From the NCBI GenBank assembly GCA_037440525.1, contig JBBITW010000038.1:1-24107 (forward strand): a DNA stretch of 24,107 nt. Reading direction: 5' to 3'. How positions within the stretch are numbered: the first letter of the stretch is position 1; every line of letters starts with the position of its first letter. The DNA comes from JBBITW01 sp037440525. GTDB lineage: Bacteria; Desulfobacterota; BSN033; UBA1163. The notes under the pieces are model-generated. The model searched no databases, was not told where the DNA came from, and was given only the letters and a program-made list of their open reading frames with translations. Both the position numbers and the translations under genes were made by a program. Shown here one piece after another: positions 1 to 7,854 of the stretch.

Positions 1-61
1 TCTATGTAATCAAAATATCTGATAAATGTCAAGAATAAAGATTTGACCCCAATTTCTAACA

Positions 62-1012
62 TCAGGTCGGTGTGACTTTTTTAATCCTTAGTTTTGAAAG
101 GTCAATCTCACCCAATCCAAGCTCATATGCATTTTTTATAAATCTTATCTCCTCGGGTCGAAAGGCTTTGCCTGTTTTTGGATTCTTAAAGAAAGAAGAG
201 GAGTAAGCATCAACAGCCACGATGTCTGTAGATACGATGACTTCACTTAAATCCATTGTCCTTCCAGGCCCCTTCGGGCCGTTGCTTGTAAGAACCCTTA
301 TGGCATCTACCACAACAAGATCGGGCTTCCTCAGTGTATTAATATCTGCAATACATTGATGAAGATCAATCTTATGGAACTGCTCCATATCCCAGACTAT
401 TCCCATGAGGTTCTTCATACCGAGTGTAAGTTCTGTTGCATAATGATGCTTGGGAATGGGGAAATTGATAAAAACATCTGCCTCCAGTACATCCTTAAGA
501 ACCTCTGCTTTCTTAAGCTTCTTTCCTTTCGGAATCTCTACCTTTTTATAAACATTCTGTCCATGGCCTGAGAATACATCCGCACCTGCATTCTGTCCTG
601 CCTCCTTCAGACCTGTTCGAGCAAATGTAAATTGATAACTATCGCAGGTATGGTCCCATACAGCCACTCTTTTTGCACCTGCCTCGTAACACATCTTTAC
701 CAGTGCATAGAGAAGTTCTGGATTATTTGTACATGCCTGCTCCGGAGTCCTTGCCCATGCAATGTTTGCTTTGATGACAACCCTCTGGCCCTTTTTTATG
801 AATCTTCCCATCCCCCCAAAGGAATTCATGGCTGATTGAAGCAGTTGAGATGGTGTTCCATTCTTAGCTATGACAATATCTGGATACGCTTCGGCATATG
901 ATAGACTTCCATAGAATGGAAGACTGTCTATCATCAAAGGAATCGCTGTTGCGACCGTCGCACTTTTAATAAATTGCCTTCTGGTTAATTTCTTTTGATG
1001 AGATTGATCCAT
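62..1012 (-). CDS. Tat-exported DUF362 domain protein
   Basis: A 316-residue protein with an N-terminal twin-arginine signal: R11-R12-Q-F-I-K followed by an alanine-rich hydrophobic stretch (about residues 17-40). Export of a folded, possibly cofactor-bearing protein by Tat is therefore likely. The rest matches the DUF362 family in style: a conserved core around IKANIAWARTPEQACTNNP, a CYEAGAKRVAVWDHTCDS segment, a FPIPKHHYATELTLGMKNLMG segment and a late VDAYSS motif. No ferredoxin-type four-cysteine clusters are present, unlike the DUF362-ferredoxin fusions. The biochemical role of DUF362 is not established. The ATG at 1012 has GGAGG about 12 bases upstream. It lies 47 bases downstream of the propeller gene on the same strand and is probably co-transcribed with it. 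The family call is from recognition; no reaction is claimed. Confidence 0.8.
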   Translation of the reverse strand: MDQSHQKKLTRRQFIKSATVATAIPLMIDSLPFYGSLSYAEAYPDIVIAKNGTPSQLLQSAMNSFGGMGRFIKKGQRVVIKANIAWARTPEQACTNNPELLYALVKMCYEAGAKRVAVWDHTCDSYQFTFARTGLKEAGQNAGADVFSGHGQNVYKKVEIPKGKKLKKAEVLKDVLEADVFINFPIPKHHYATELTLGMKNLMGIVWDMEQFHKIDLHQCIADINTLRKPDLVVVDAIRVLTSNGPKGPGRTMDLSEVIVSTDIVAVDAYSSSFFKNPKTGKAFRPEEIRFIKNAYELGLGEIDLSKLRIKKVTPT

Positions 1013-1059
1013 ATATATTAATAACCTCCATTTTATTATTCACTCTTCTTTATAATATC

Positions 1060-2112
1060 TCAGTGTAATATGGTTAATCGTGATGCCCCTTTATCCGTCC
1101 CGAACCAGATACCATCCCTATCAACTGCAGCACAGAAGACATTGTTACTCAGAAGTCCATCTGAGATTGTGATGGAATCCCATTGGCCTGTTTTTGATTC
1201 AAAGACACTCACTCCATTATCCCTGCAAATAAAAACCTTATCTTTAAAAACAACAATTGAATTAATTCCTCCACTCTTTAATGGATCTCGGGAGTCGATC
1301 CTTTTCCAACGCTCCACACTTCCATCATACTCAAATAGACTCCCATCGCTACCCCCTGCCCACATCTTTTCTCCGACCATGACCAACGACTTTATCTCTG
1401 TCTCTGCAAGTCCCTCTTTTAAGGAATAGTTCTTCCAATCCTTTCTCTTTTTATTTAATCGACTTATTCCCCCATTTGTTCCAACCCATAACCATTCAGG
1501 TTGAACAAGGATTGTATTGACAAAATTCCCTGATATTCCTTCTTTCATCGAATAGAATCTCAGCCATTCCTCCTTCTTCTTATCCAAAATAGAAAGACCT
1601 TTTTCCGACCCGACCCAGAGGCTCTCACCATCCAGAGCCATTGAGACAACCTTTTTCGCCCTACCATTGTTTGTGTTGAAGGTCTTCCATGGAGGAGTTT
1701 TTTGAGGGTTATAGTATGATATACCCCCTCCGCCATACCCATAGAAATAAGTGCCAAACCAGATACGCTCAGCATCACAAAGGATAGTTGATACATGATT
1801 ATAACTGAGAAGGTTCTTCCAACGAAGGCTATCTCCATCATCCTTCTCCTCCATTGGCTCACCTTTCGTTGTATAAGCTCTAAAAGACCCCTTTTTCATA
1901 TCATAACGTGTTGCTCCTCCTCCATAAGTCCCAAACCAAATCTCCTCTCCCTGAACTGCAATCGCATAAACCATCTCGCTCGATAATCCATTCTTTGGTG
2001 TAATATGTTGGAACGAAAACGGCCTCTTTAAGAAATTTCCATTGGCTTCAGGGGAAATGGGTATAAAACAGGTTGTAAGAAGTATAAAAAACACTATTAA
2101 GAACCTTTTCAT
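1060..2112 (-). CDS. Secreted seven-bladed beta-propeller (Reg_prop-like)
   Basis: A 350-residue protein with a Sec-type signal peptide (basic MKR, hydrophobic core, residues about 1-24). It is followed by seven copies of the strand motif seen in two-component-regulator propeller repeats: [I/L/M/V]W[F/V/A]G[T/S]..G[I/A]S/T.[F/L/Y]. The key tryptophan (or its equivalent) is near residues 59, 118, 166, 208, 251, 293 (degenerate, VFICRDNG) and 336. Seven repeats fill the chain exactly, so this is a stand-alone propeller without the membrane segment, kinase or GGDEF output domain that usually follows such sensor repeats. The ATG at 2112 is preferred over an in-frame TTG at 2169 because it is preceded by GAGGAAGAG and begins the signal peptide. 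It is likely the first gene of a unit with the DUF362 gene. Ligand unknown. Confidence 0.75.
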   Translation of the reverse strand: MKRFLIVFFILLTTCFIPISPEANGNFLKRPFSFQHITPKNGLSSEMVYAIAVQGEEIWFGTYGGGATRYDMKKGSFRAYTTKGEPMEEKDDGDSLRWKNLLSYNHVSTILCDAERIWFGTYFYGYGGGGISYYNPQKTPPWKTFNTNNGRAKKVVSMALDGESLWVGSEKGLSILDKKKEEWLRFYSMKEGISGNFVNTILVQPEWLWVGTNGGISRLNKKRKDWKNYSLKEGLAETEIKSLVMVGEKMWAGGSDGSLFEYDGSVERWKRIDSRDPLKSGGINSIVVFKDKVFICRDNGVSVFESKTGQWDSITISDGLLSNNVFCAAVDRDGIWFGTDKGASRLTILH

Positions 2113-2140
2113 ATCTCTTCCTCTTATCAAATTTTTTTTA

Positions 2141-2169
2141 ATTATGACGAAAAGATGAGAAATTTTCAA
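2141..2169 (-). promoter_or_regulatory. Sigma-70-like promoter for the propeller/DUF362 unit
   Basis: On the minus strand TTGAAA (2169-2164) is followed, after exactly 17 bases, by CATAAT (2146-2141). Each hexamer matches the consensus at five of six positions. The predicted transcript would start about 20-25 bases before the ATG at 2112 and include its GAGGAAGAG ribosome-binding site. No experimental support. Confidence 0.5.
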
Positions 2170-2403
2170 TAATCCTTTTTAATAAAAATTTTCCCCCTCA
2201 CCTTGACAATCTTGTTTTAAATGATTAATTTTAATTAAGATTTTGAAAATATTTTTATATCTGCATCAGAAAAAAGATAACTATTTAATTTTTAAATGCT
2301 TTTTAAGGAGGTGGTGCTAATTTAAGGTTAGAGAAAATCTTATTAAACCCCAAACCCAAATCTATCCATCAATTAGAATTTGTTAAGAAAGGAGAAGCAA
2401 AAG

Positions 2404-2697
2404 ATGAAGATCAGGCCATTACAGGACAGAGTAATCGTCAAAAGACTCGAAGAGGAGGAAAAGACAAAGGGTGGAATCATCATACCTGATTCAGCAAAGG
2501 AAAAACCACAAGAAGGAAAAGTCATTGCTGTTGGTAAAGGAAAGGTCACAGAAGATGGCAAGGTAATTCCCCTCGATGTAAAGGTAGGGGACAGAATCCT
2601 ATTTGGTAAATATTCAGGAACAGAGGTTAAAATAGAGGGTGAAGAACATCTCATCATGAGAGAAGATGATATCTTAGGAATTATTGAAGAAAAATGA
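2404..2697 (+). CDS. groES: Co-chaperonin GroES
   Basis: A 97-residue GroES (Hsp10), the heptameric lid of the GroEL chamber in the cytoplasm. It begins MKIRPLQDRVIVKRLEEEEK, contains the mobile-loop region KTKGGIIIPDSAKEKPQ (about residues 21-37) that contacts GroEL, then GKVIAVGKGK, and ends with the typical EHLIMREDDILGIIE. Length is normal for the family. The ATG at 2404 is chosen because GGAG (2391-2394) lies 9 bases upstream; an upstream in-frame TTG at 2380 would add eight non-conserved residues. It sits 41 bases before groEL in the standard operon order. I searched the upstream 290 bases for a CIRCE/HrcA inverted repeat and did not find a full one, so the mode of heat control is not visible. 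Confidence 0.97.
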   Translation: MKIRPLQDRVIVKRLEEEEKTKGGIIIPDSAKEKPQEGKVIAVGKGKVTEDGKVIPLDVKVGDRILFGKYSGTEVKIEGEEHLIMREDDILGIIEEK

Positions 2698-2738
2698 AAG
2701 GTATTAAAATCCCTACAAAGAAATGGAGGTAGTTCAAA

Positions 2739-4367
2739 ATGGCAAAAGAATTGAGATTTGATCAGGATGCCCGTAATGCAATATTACGGGGGGTAAACAT
2801 CTTAGCAGACGCAGTTAAAGTGACACTGGGGCCAAAAGGAAGAAATGTCATCTTAGAGAAATCCTTTGGATCTCCAACCGTAACAAAGGATGGTGTAACA
2901 GTTGCTAAAGAGATTGAGCTGGAGGATAAATTTGAGAATATGGGTGCCCAGATGGTGAAGGAGGTAGCAAGTAAGACATCCGATACGGCTGGAGATGGTA
3001 CAACCACAGCCACTGTCCTGGCACAAGCAATCTATCGTGAGGGGTCTAAAGTTGTTGCTGCAGGGGCAAACCCTATGGATGTAAAGCGCGGGATTGATAT
3101 GGCTGTTGAAGAAGTGGTAAAGGAATTGAAGAAGCTAAGCAAACCTACAAAAGACCAGAAAGAGATATCACAGGTTGGCACAATATCTGCAAATAATGAT
3201 GAAACCATCGGGAACATAATTGCCGAGGCAATGAATAAGGTTGGGAAAGAAGGTGTCATAACAGTTGAGGAAGCCAAGGGTATGGAGACGACCCTCGATG
3301 TGGTGGAGGGAATGCAATTTGACCGTGGATACCTCTCTCCTTACTTTGTCACCGATCCTGAAAAGATGGAGGCTGTATTAGAGGATGCCTATATCCTTCT
3401 CAACGAGAAAAAGATATCAAATATGAAGGATATGCTCCCAATTCTTGAACAGATTGCCAAGATGGGAAAACCCCTACTCGTTATTGCGGAAGACGTAGAG
3501 GGTGAGGCACTGGCAACCCTGGTGGTCAATAAACTCAGAGGAACTTTAAAGTGCTGTGCGGTTAAGGCACCAGGTTTTGGAGATCGTAGAAAGGCCATGC
3601 TTGAAGATATCGCCATCCTGACTGGAGGAAGGGTCATTTCTGAAGATCTTGGTATAAAACTGGAAAATATTAAACTTAATGATCTGGGGCAAGCAAAAAG
3701 GATTGTAGTAGATAAGGATAATACCACTATAGTGGATGGAGCAGGTGATAAAGATGATATCGAAGCAAGGGTAAAACAGATTCGTGTCCAGATAGAGGAG
3801 ACCACATCGGACTACGATCGAGAGAAACTCCAGGAGAGACTGGCCAAGATCATCGGTGGGGTTGCAGTAATCAATGTAGGTGCCGCTACAGAGACCGAGA
3901 TGAAAGAGAAGAAGGCCCGTGTAGAGGATGCCCTCAACGCAACCCGCGCTGCCGTTGAAGAGGGAATTGTCCCGGGTGGTGGTGTAGCATATCTTCGCTG
4001 CCTTCATGCATTGGAAAAATTGAAGGTTGAGGGAGATCAAAAAATAGGTATTGATATTGTAAAGAGGGCACTGGAAGAACCAATTCGCCAAATTGCAAAC
4101 AATGCCGGTCAGGAAGGATCTGTAGTTTGTGAAAAGGTTAAGAACGAGAAGGGCTCATTTGGATTTGATGCCGCAAAGGATGAATATGCAGATATGATAA
4201 AGGCAGGTATCATAGACCCTACAAAAGTGGTAAGGCTTGCCCTTCAAAATGCTGCTTCAGTTGCCTCACTGATGATTACTACAGAGGCATTGGTTGCAGA
4301 AAAACCAGAGAAGAAACCTCCTTATCCACCAATGCCGCCAGGTGGTGGAATGGGTGATATGTATTAA
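2739..4367 (+). CDS. groEL: Chaperonin GroEL
   Basis: A 542-residue group I chaperonin (Hsp60) that folds proteins in a double-ring ATP-driven chamber together with GroES. Visible signatures include the early VTLGPKGRNV nucleotide-binding segment, DGTTTATVLAQ with the catalytic aspartate, the apical-domain stretch RGYLSPYFVTD, AVKAPGFGDRRKAMLEDIA, and the C-terminal VPGGGVAYLR and ITTEALVAEKP. The tail ends PPGGGMGDMY, a shortened glycine-methionine tail preceded by a proline-rich stretch. Start ATG has AGGAGGT-like sequence (GGAGGTAG) just upstream. Length and all segments are ordinary for a single housekeeping copy. It is co-transcribed with groES and followed by a clear terminator. Confidence 0.98.
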   Translation: MAKELRFDQDARNAILRGVNILADAVKVTLGPKGRNVILEKSFGSPTVTKDGVTVAKEIELEDKFENMGAQMVKEVASKTSDTAGDGTTTATVLAQAIYREGSKVVAAGANPMDVKRGIDMAVEEVVKELKKLSKPTKDQKEISQVGTISANNDETIGNIIAEAMNKVGKEGVITVEEAKGMETTLDVVEGMQFDRGYLSPYFVTDPEKMEAVLEDAYILLNEKKISNMKDMLPILEQIAKMGKPLLVIAEDVEGEALATLVVNKLRGTLKCCAVKAPGFGDRRKAMLEDIAILTGGRVISEDLGIKLENIKLNDLGQAKRIVVDKDNTTIVDGAGDKDDIEARVKQIRVQIEETTSDYDREKLQERLAKIIGGVAVINVGAATETEMKEKKARVEDALNATRAAVEEGIVPGGGVAYLRCLHALEKLKVEGDQKIGIDIVKRALEEPIRQIANNAGQEGSVVCEKVKNEKGSFGFDAAKDEYADMIKAGIIDPTKVVRLALQNAASVASLMITTEALVAEKPEKKPPYPPMPPGGGMGDMY

Positions 4368-4394
4368 ACAGAATCATTTTGTGATTTGGCTTAG

Positions 4395-4436
4395 GGGCTT
4401 GGGTAACCAGTAATCTCTTATCCCAGGCCCTTTTTT
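4395..4436 (+). terminator. Rho-independent terminator of groESL
   Basis: GGGCTTGGG (4395-4403) pairs with CCCAGGCCC (4422-4430) through nine pairs with one T.G wobble, across an 18-base loop. It is followed immediately by TTTTTT. It begins 28 bases after the groEL stop and separates the chaperonin operon from the lysR-tol cluster. Confidence 0.88.
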
Positions 4437-4470
4437 ATTAATCTTCAATAAAATAGCCTCTATTATATGA

Positions 4471-4510
4471 GAGTTCTGGAAAAGTCCTTGAAAGACTGGT
4501 GAGGTGGGGC
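4471..4510 (+). repeat. Partial copy of a dispersed repeat
   Basis: This segment (TTCTGGAAAA near 4474, then AGACTGGTGAGGTGGGG at 4493-4509) resembles the left half of the palindromic element at 11771-11902 (TTCTGAAAAA, then AGACTGGTGGGGTGGAG). The second block matches at 15 of 17 positions. The right arm of the other copy is not recognisable here, so it looks like a decayed or half element. The spacing between the two blocks differs between copies. Confidence 0.4.
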
Positions 4511-4624
4511 TGAAAACCCTTTGAATGCGGGCACTGAGAAGTTAAATTGTCTTTATAAAATAAGCACTTGAACCCTAATCTAAATATTAATTTAAACGTA
4601 TCAAATCATAACTTAAGGATTACA

Positions 4625-4652
4625 TTGAAATTTTTACTTGCATTTATATTAA
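4625..4652 (+). promoter_or_regulatory. Candidate promoter for lysR-tol cluster
   Basis: TTGAAA (4625-4630) and TATTAA (4647-4652) are separated by 16 bases, matching consensus at five and four of six positions. Transcription from it would begin very close to the lysR start and exclude the repeat element upstream. The region is AT-rich, so chance matches are easy; this is a weak call. Confidence 0.28.
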
Positions 4653-4675
4653 AAGGGATTTAATATTTTTAATAA

Positions 4676-5602
4676 ATGGAAGGGAAGAAGCTCTTTATTG
4701 ATTTTAGACATCTTGAAACCTTCTGCAAGGTTGCCGATTTAAGAAGCTTCTCAAAGGCTGCCGAGAATCTATTTCTTACCCAGCCCACAATAAGCGGTCA
4801 TATAATTTCATTGGAAAAATCCTTATCCCTCCGTCTCTTTGACCGTGCGGGTAAAGAAGTTTCCCTTACAAAGGCAGGAAAGATATTTCTCATTTACGCC
4901 ACAAAGATCCTCTCACTTAGAAGGGATTTACTAAATGCATTGAGTGAATTCTCAAAGGGGATTAAAGGAGAGCTTTCAATAGGTGCAAGCACCATTCCTG
5001 GGGAATATCTTCTTCCAAAATTAATGGGGGAATTTAAGAGCATATATGCTCACCTCACAATCTCCCTAAAAATTTCTGATACAAAAGAAATCATCCAGGA
5101 TGTATTGGAAGGCCATGTGGAATTTGGCTTAACAGGAGCTAAATTGAACCATAAACTCCTCCGTTATGAGAAATACTCAGAGGATAAAATCGTTGTTATA
5201 TCCCCTCCAAACCACCCTCTAACAGAAAAGAAAAGGGTGGAGCTTGAAGAATTATTGAAAGAACCATGGATCATTCGTGAGGAGGGATCAGGAACACAGA
5301 TGGCCGTCGAAACCTCATTGAAAAAGGCAGGGATAAGTGTCAAGCACTTCAATGTGGTAATGGAAATGGGCTCCACATCATCTGTTAAAGAAGGGGTTAA
5401 AGCAGGCTTAGGTCTTGCTTTTATTTCAAGAAGGGCTGTAAAGGAAGAATTGGACCATGGATTCCTCTCTGAATTGGATGTAAATGGAATTGATCCTATT
5501 TCCCGTCAAATATATATCGTGTTCCACCGGGGAAGAACACTTTCCCCAATTGGTATGGTTTTTCTTAAATTTCTTAGAAGCCATAGGGAAGAGATAGAAT
5601 GA
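4676..5602 (+). CDS. LysR-family transcriptional regulator
   Basis: A 308-residue LysR-type regulator. The N-terminal winged helix-turn-helix (about residues 10-70) reads HLETFCKVADLRSFSKAAEN, then LTQPTISGHI and LFDRAGKEVSLTKAG. The C-terminal periplasmic-binding-protein-like effector domain (about residues 95-300) includes LSIGASTIPGEYLLPKL and GLGLAFISRRAV. By recall, the TQPTISGHI helix and the STIPGEYLLPKLM segment resemble the LysR proteins labelled selenium-metabolism-associated in delta-proteobacteria; that sub-assignment is tentative. No good ribosome-binding site precedes the ATG at 4676, and GGAAGGGAAGAAG lies just inside the frame, ahead of IDFRHLE where many relatives begin MDFRHLE. 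A shorter start at a non-ATG codon is therefore possible. Its stop is one base before tolA, so the two are probably co-transcribed. Whether it controls the tol genes is unknown. Confidence 0.88.
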   Translation: MEGKKLFIDFRHLETFCKVADLRSFSKAAENLFLTQPTISGHIISLEKSLSLRLFDRAGKEVSLTKAGKIFLIYATKILSLRRDLLNALSEFSKGIKGELSIGASTIPGEYLLPKLMGEFKSIYAHLTISLKISDTKEIIQDVLEGHVEFGLTGAKLNHKLLRYEKYSEDKIVVISPPNHPLTEKKRVELEELLKEPWIIREEGSGTQMAVETSLKKAGISVKHFNVVMEMGSTSSVKEGVKAGLGLAFISRRAVKEELDHGFLSELDVNGIDPISRQIYIVFHRGRTLSPIGMVFLKFLRSHREEIE

Positions 5603-5603
5603 A

Positions 5604-6392
5604 ATGGATTTACCAATCAGATATAGGAAAGATAGGATGATCACTACATTTGGAATTTCATTAATTCTGCACATAGCACTGGTGGTGGTTCTAAGCCTGA
5701 ATCCCTGGACCAATGTAATTAAGGTAAAACCCAATCCAATAACAGTAACTCTTATGCCAGTACCACTTCAAACACCTCAAATCCAGAAACCCCTTCCTCC
5801 GATAAAACCAAAGGAAGAACATCCCAAAGTGTTTGAAAAAATAAGGCCTCTTGATAAACCAAAAAAGGATGACATCGTTGAAAAAGTAAAGAAACCTCTG
5901 GATAAAGAATCCCTGAAGCGTCTCCAGGAGGCCCTTGAGGAGATTCGTAAAAAGGCTGCCCTCGATGATATAAAGAAAAGGATTGCACTAAGGGAAAAAA
6001 CTGAAGAACCCCCGATACAGACGCCCAATTCCCCAGCTATCACCCCTCCCCGTCCCTCAATCATAACTCCAAGATTGACTTCTCCTCCGTCAGGAGTTGA
6101 ATCAAGGCTTAACGAATATTACAACCTGGTTTGGGCGAAGATTAAGGAGGCATGGACTTTGCCTGAAAATCTTATAAAGGAGAGAGAAACTATTGACTTA
6201 GAAACAATTATTGTTTTAGTAATAGAAAGGGATGGTAAAATCCAAAAGTGGTGGTTTGAAAAAAAGTCAGGTAATGAACTTTATGATCAGATGGCTGCAC
6301 GGGCAATTAAAAAGGCAGAACCTTTCCAACCTATTCCTAAAGAATTGAACGAAAAAAGCCTTGAGATAGGAATCCGTTTTTTCCCGGAATAA
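5604..6392 (+). CDS. tolA: TolA-like TonB C-terminal protein
   Basis: A 262-residue inner-membrane protein of the TolA/TonB type, which spans the periplasm and passes energy from a TolQR motor to TolB/Pal. It has one N-terminal membrane helix (about residues 13-32, ITTFGISLILHIALVVVLS) and a proline- and lysine-rich periplasmic stretch (about 40-165, with a short charged helix at 100-135). The C-terminal domain (about 166-262) has YYNLVWAKIKEAWTLP and the beta-strand TIIVLVIERDGKIQKWWFEKKSGN, typical of TonB_C/TolA_C. It is shorter than E. coli TolA because the central helix is short. Position directly before tolB supports TolA rather than TonB. A second in-frame ATG at 5637 is a possible alternative start. 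TolQ and TolR are not in this window. Confidence 0.82.
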   Translation: MDLPIRYRKDRMITTFGISLILHIALVVVLSLNPWTNVIKVKPNPITVTLMPVPLQTPQIQKPLPPIKPKEEHPKVFEKIRPLDKPKKDDIVEKVKKPLDKESLKRLQEALEEIRKKAALDDIKKRIALREKTEEPPIQTPNSPAITPPRPSIITPRLTSPPSGVESRLNEYYNLVWAKIKEAWTLPENLIKERETIDLETIIVLVIERDGKIQKWWFEKKSGNELYDQMAARAIKKAEPFQPIPKELNEKSLEIGIRFFPE

Positions 6393-6395
6393 GAG

Positions 6396-7712
6396 ATGAA
6401 GAAATATCTTTTAACTTTATTATTCATTCTTTTTACATTTCTCACTGATACAGAGGCACGGATCTACCTTGATATCAACGAACCAACCTTTGTTCAGATC
6501 CCTATTGTTATACCAAAATGGAAACCCATGGATAAAATACCTCCTGATCGTCTGACTGATATTTCAACAAGGGTATATGAAATCCTTAAGAATGATCTTC
6601 AGATTTCAGGTTTCTTCAAAGTGATAGACTATAAACTTCTACCTTCTTCCCTTCAGAAGAGGGAAGGTATCCCCAGTACACTATATTTAGAAGAATGGAA
6701 TCCTTCGGGAGGTGAAATCCTTCTGGCTGGAGAGGTCCTTTGGGGGTTAGATTCTCTAAATATCAAATTAAAATTTCACCTTTTCGATTTAGTAGAAAAG
6801 AAACATATTGTCGGCAAGGAATATGAGGGTCCTATTCAGGAAATTCGTTATATTGTCCATAAGGTAGCTGATGAGGTTATACTTAGACTTACAGGAGAGA
6901 AAGGGGTCCATAATACAAAAATTGCATATGTAGTACGCCAGGGCGAGAGTAAAGAGATATTCATTTCGGATTTTGATGGTTCAAATATCAAACAAATTAC
7001 CAAGAATCAATCCATTAACATATCACCTGTCTGGACACCTGATGGCAGGAAAATAGCCTTTACATCATACTTAAAACGAAACCCAGATATTTATTTAATA
7101 GACATTGATGGAAAAAATCTACAGAGATTCATTTCATATCAGGGTCTTAATTCATCCCCATCCTGGTCACCAGATGGAAAAAGAATTGCCCTGATGATGG
7201 GGATGGAGGGGAAATCTGAGATTTTTATCATGGATTCCAATAACATGACACCAAGAAAGATAACGAAGAGCCATGGCAACGAGGCCTCTCCCACGTGGTC
7301 TCCTGATGGTAAATCTATCGCCTTTGTTTCTGATCGCTCGGGTTCTCCGCAAATTTATATCATGTCATACGATGGTTCTAATGTTCGTCGTTTGACTTAT
7401 GAAGGAAATTACAACACACAACCCTCATGGTCTCCAAAAGGGGATAGGATTGCTTTCTGCGGGAGGGCTGAAGGTCGTTTTGAAATATTTACAATCAGGC
7501 CGGATGGAAGCAATCTTCAAAGATTGACATCAAATGCCAGGGATAATGAAAGCCCTTGCTGGTCTCCTGATGGCCGCTACATTGCATTCAGCTCTACACG
7601 AACAAAGGCATCAAAGATTTTTATCATGAATGCCAATGGTTCAAACCAGAGACCATTGACAACCTCTAATGGAGGAGAGTCGAGTCCGAATTGGTCGAAG
7701 CGATTTGAATGA
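6396..7712 (+). CDS. tolB: Tol-Pal system beta-propeller protein TolB
   Basis: A 438-residue periplasmic TolB. It has a Sec signal peptide (about residues 1-21, MKKYLLTLLFILFTFLTDTEA), an N-terminal mixed domain (about 22-150) and a C-terminal six-bladed propeller. The propeller is made of repeats of the PD40 type with the recurring pattern [P/S]WSPDG..IAF.S followed by [I]Y[I/L]M/D..G.N.[R/Q].[L/I]T. Repeats are clear near residues 205-425, for example SPTWSPDGKSIAFVSDRSG. TolB binds Pal through this propeller and TolA through its N-terminus. It starts three bases after the tolA stop, so translation is likely coupled. Length is normal for the family. Confidence 0.95.
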   Translation: MKKYLLTLLFILFTFLTDTEARIYLDINEPTFVQIPIVIPKWKPMDKIPPDRLTDISTRVYEILKNDLQISGFFKVIDYKLLPSSLQKREGIPSTLYLEEWNPSGGEILLAGEVLWGLDSLNIKLKFHLFDLVEKKHIVGKEYEGPIQEIRYIVHKVADEVILRLTGEKGVHNTKIAYVVRQGESKEIFISDFDGSNIKQITKNQSINISPVWTPDGRKIAFTSYLKRNPDIYLIDIDGKNLQRFISYQGLNSSPSWSPDGKRIALMMGMEGKSEIFIMDSNNMTPRKITKSHGNEASPTWSPDGKSIAFVSDRSGSPQIYIMSYDGSNVRRLTYEGNYNTQPSWSPKGDRIAFCGRAEGRFEIFTIRPDGSNLQRLTSNARDNESPCWSPDGRYIAFSSTRTKASKIFIMNANGSNQRPLTTSNGGESSPNWSKRFE

Positions 7713-7718
7713 TATAAG

Positions 7719-7733
7719 TGGTTAAATTAACCA
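7719..7733. repeat. 15-base dyad after tolB
   Basis: TGGTTAA-A-TTAACCA is a perfect seven-base inverted repeat around one central base, starting seven bases after the tolB stop in the 142-base gap before pal1. With a one-base centre it cannot form a stable RNA hairpin, so if functional it would be a DNA-binding site. It may be chance in AT-rich sequence. Confidence 0.3.
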
Positions 7734-7854
7734 AATATTCGAAAATTCCCCTATAGATATTGCCTACCGGCAGGGGAAGGGGGTAATAAATTAAAGGGAA
7801 AAGAATCAAGATTACTCAATCATAGTTCCAATCCAAATAATCAGGAGGTGACTT

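Noticed and set aside
2203..2231. groES promoter with perfect -35 TTGACA at 2203-2208
   Set aside because: No hexamer at 16-18 bases spacing matches TATAAT at more than three positions, so the pair is not convincing. A sigma-32 match was also not found.
2292..2320. CIRCE/HrcA operator before groES (GTGCTAA half-site at 2314-2320)
   Set aside because: Only the right arm partly matches. The expected left arm nine bases away matches at two or three of nine positions.
3546..4091. Long open frames opposite groEL, rpoB and rpoC
   Set aside because: They have low-complexity composition and no ribosome-binding sites, and they mirror highly conserved genes. They are shadows.
4495..4545. TPP-riboswitch-like words (GGGGCTGAAAACCCTTTGAAT) upstream of lysR
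   Set aside because: The conserved CCTGATC block and the later part of the TPP fold are missing. The downstream genes have no thiamine link, and the best promoter candidate lies downstream of this segment.
7756..7790. Hairpin or REP-like element around TGCCTACCGGCAGGGG before pal1
   Set aside because: A short imperfect palindrome with no T-run and no second copy seen in the window. Too little to call.
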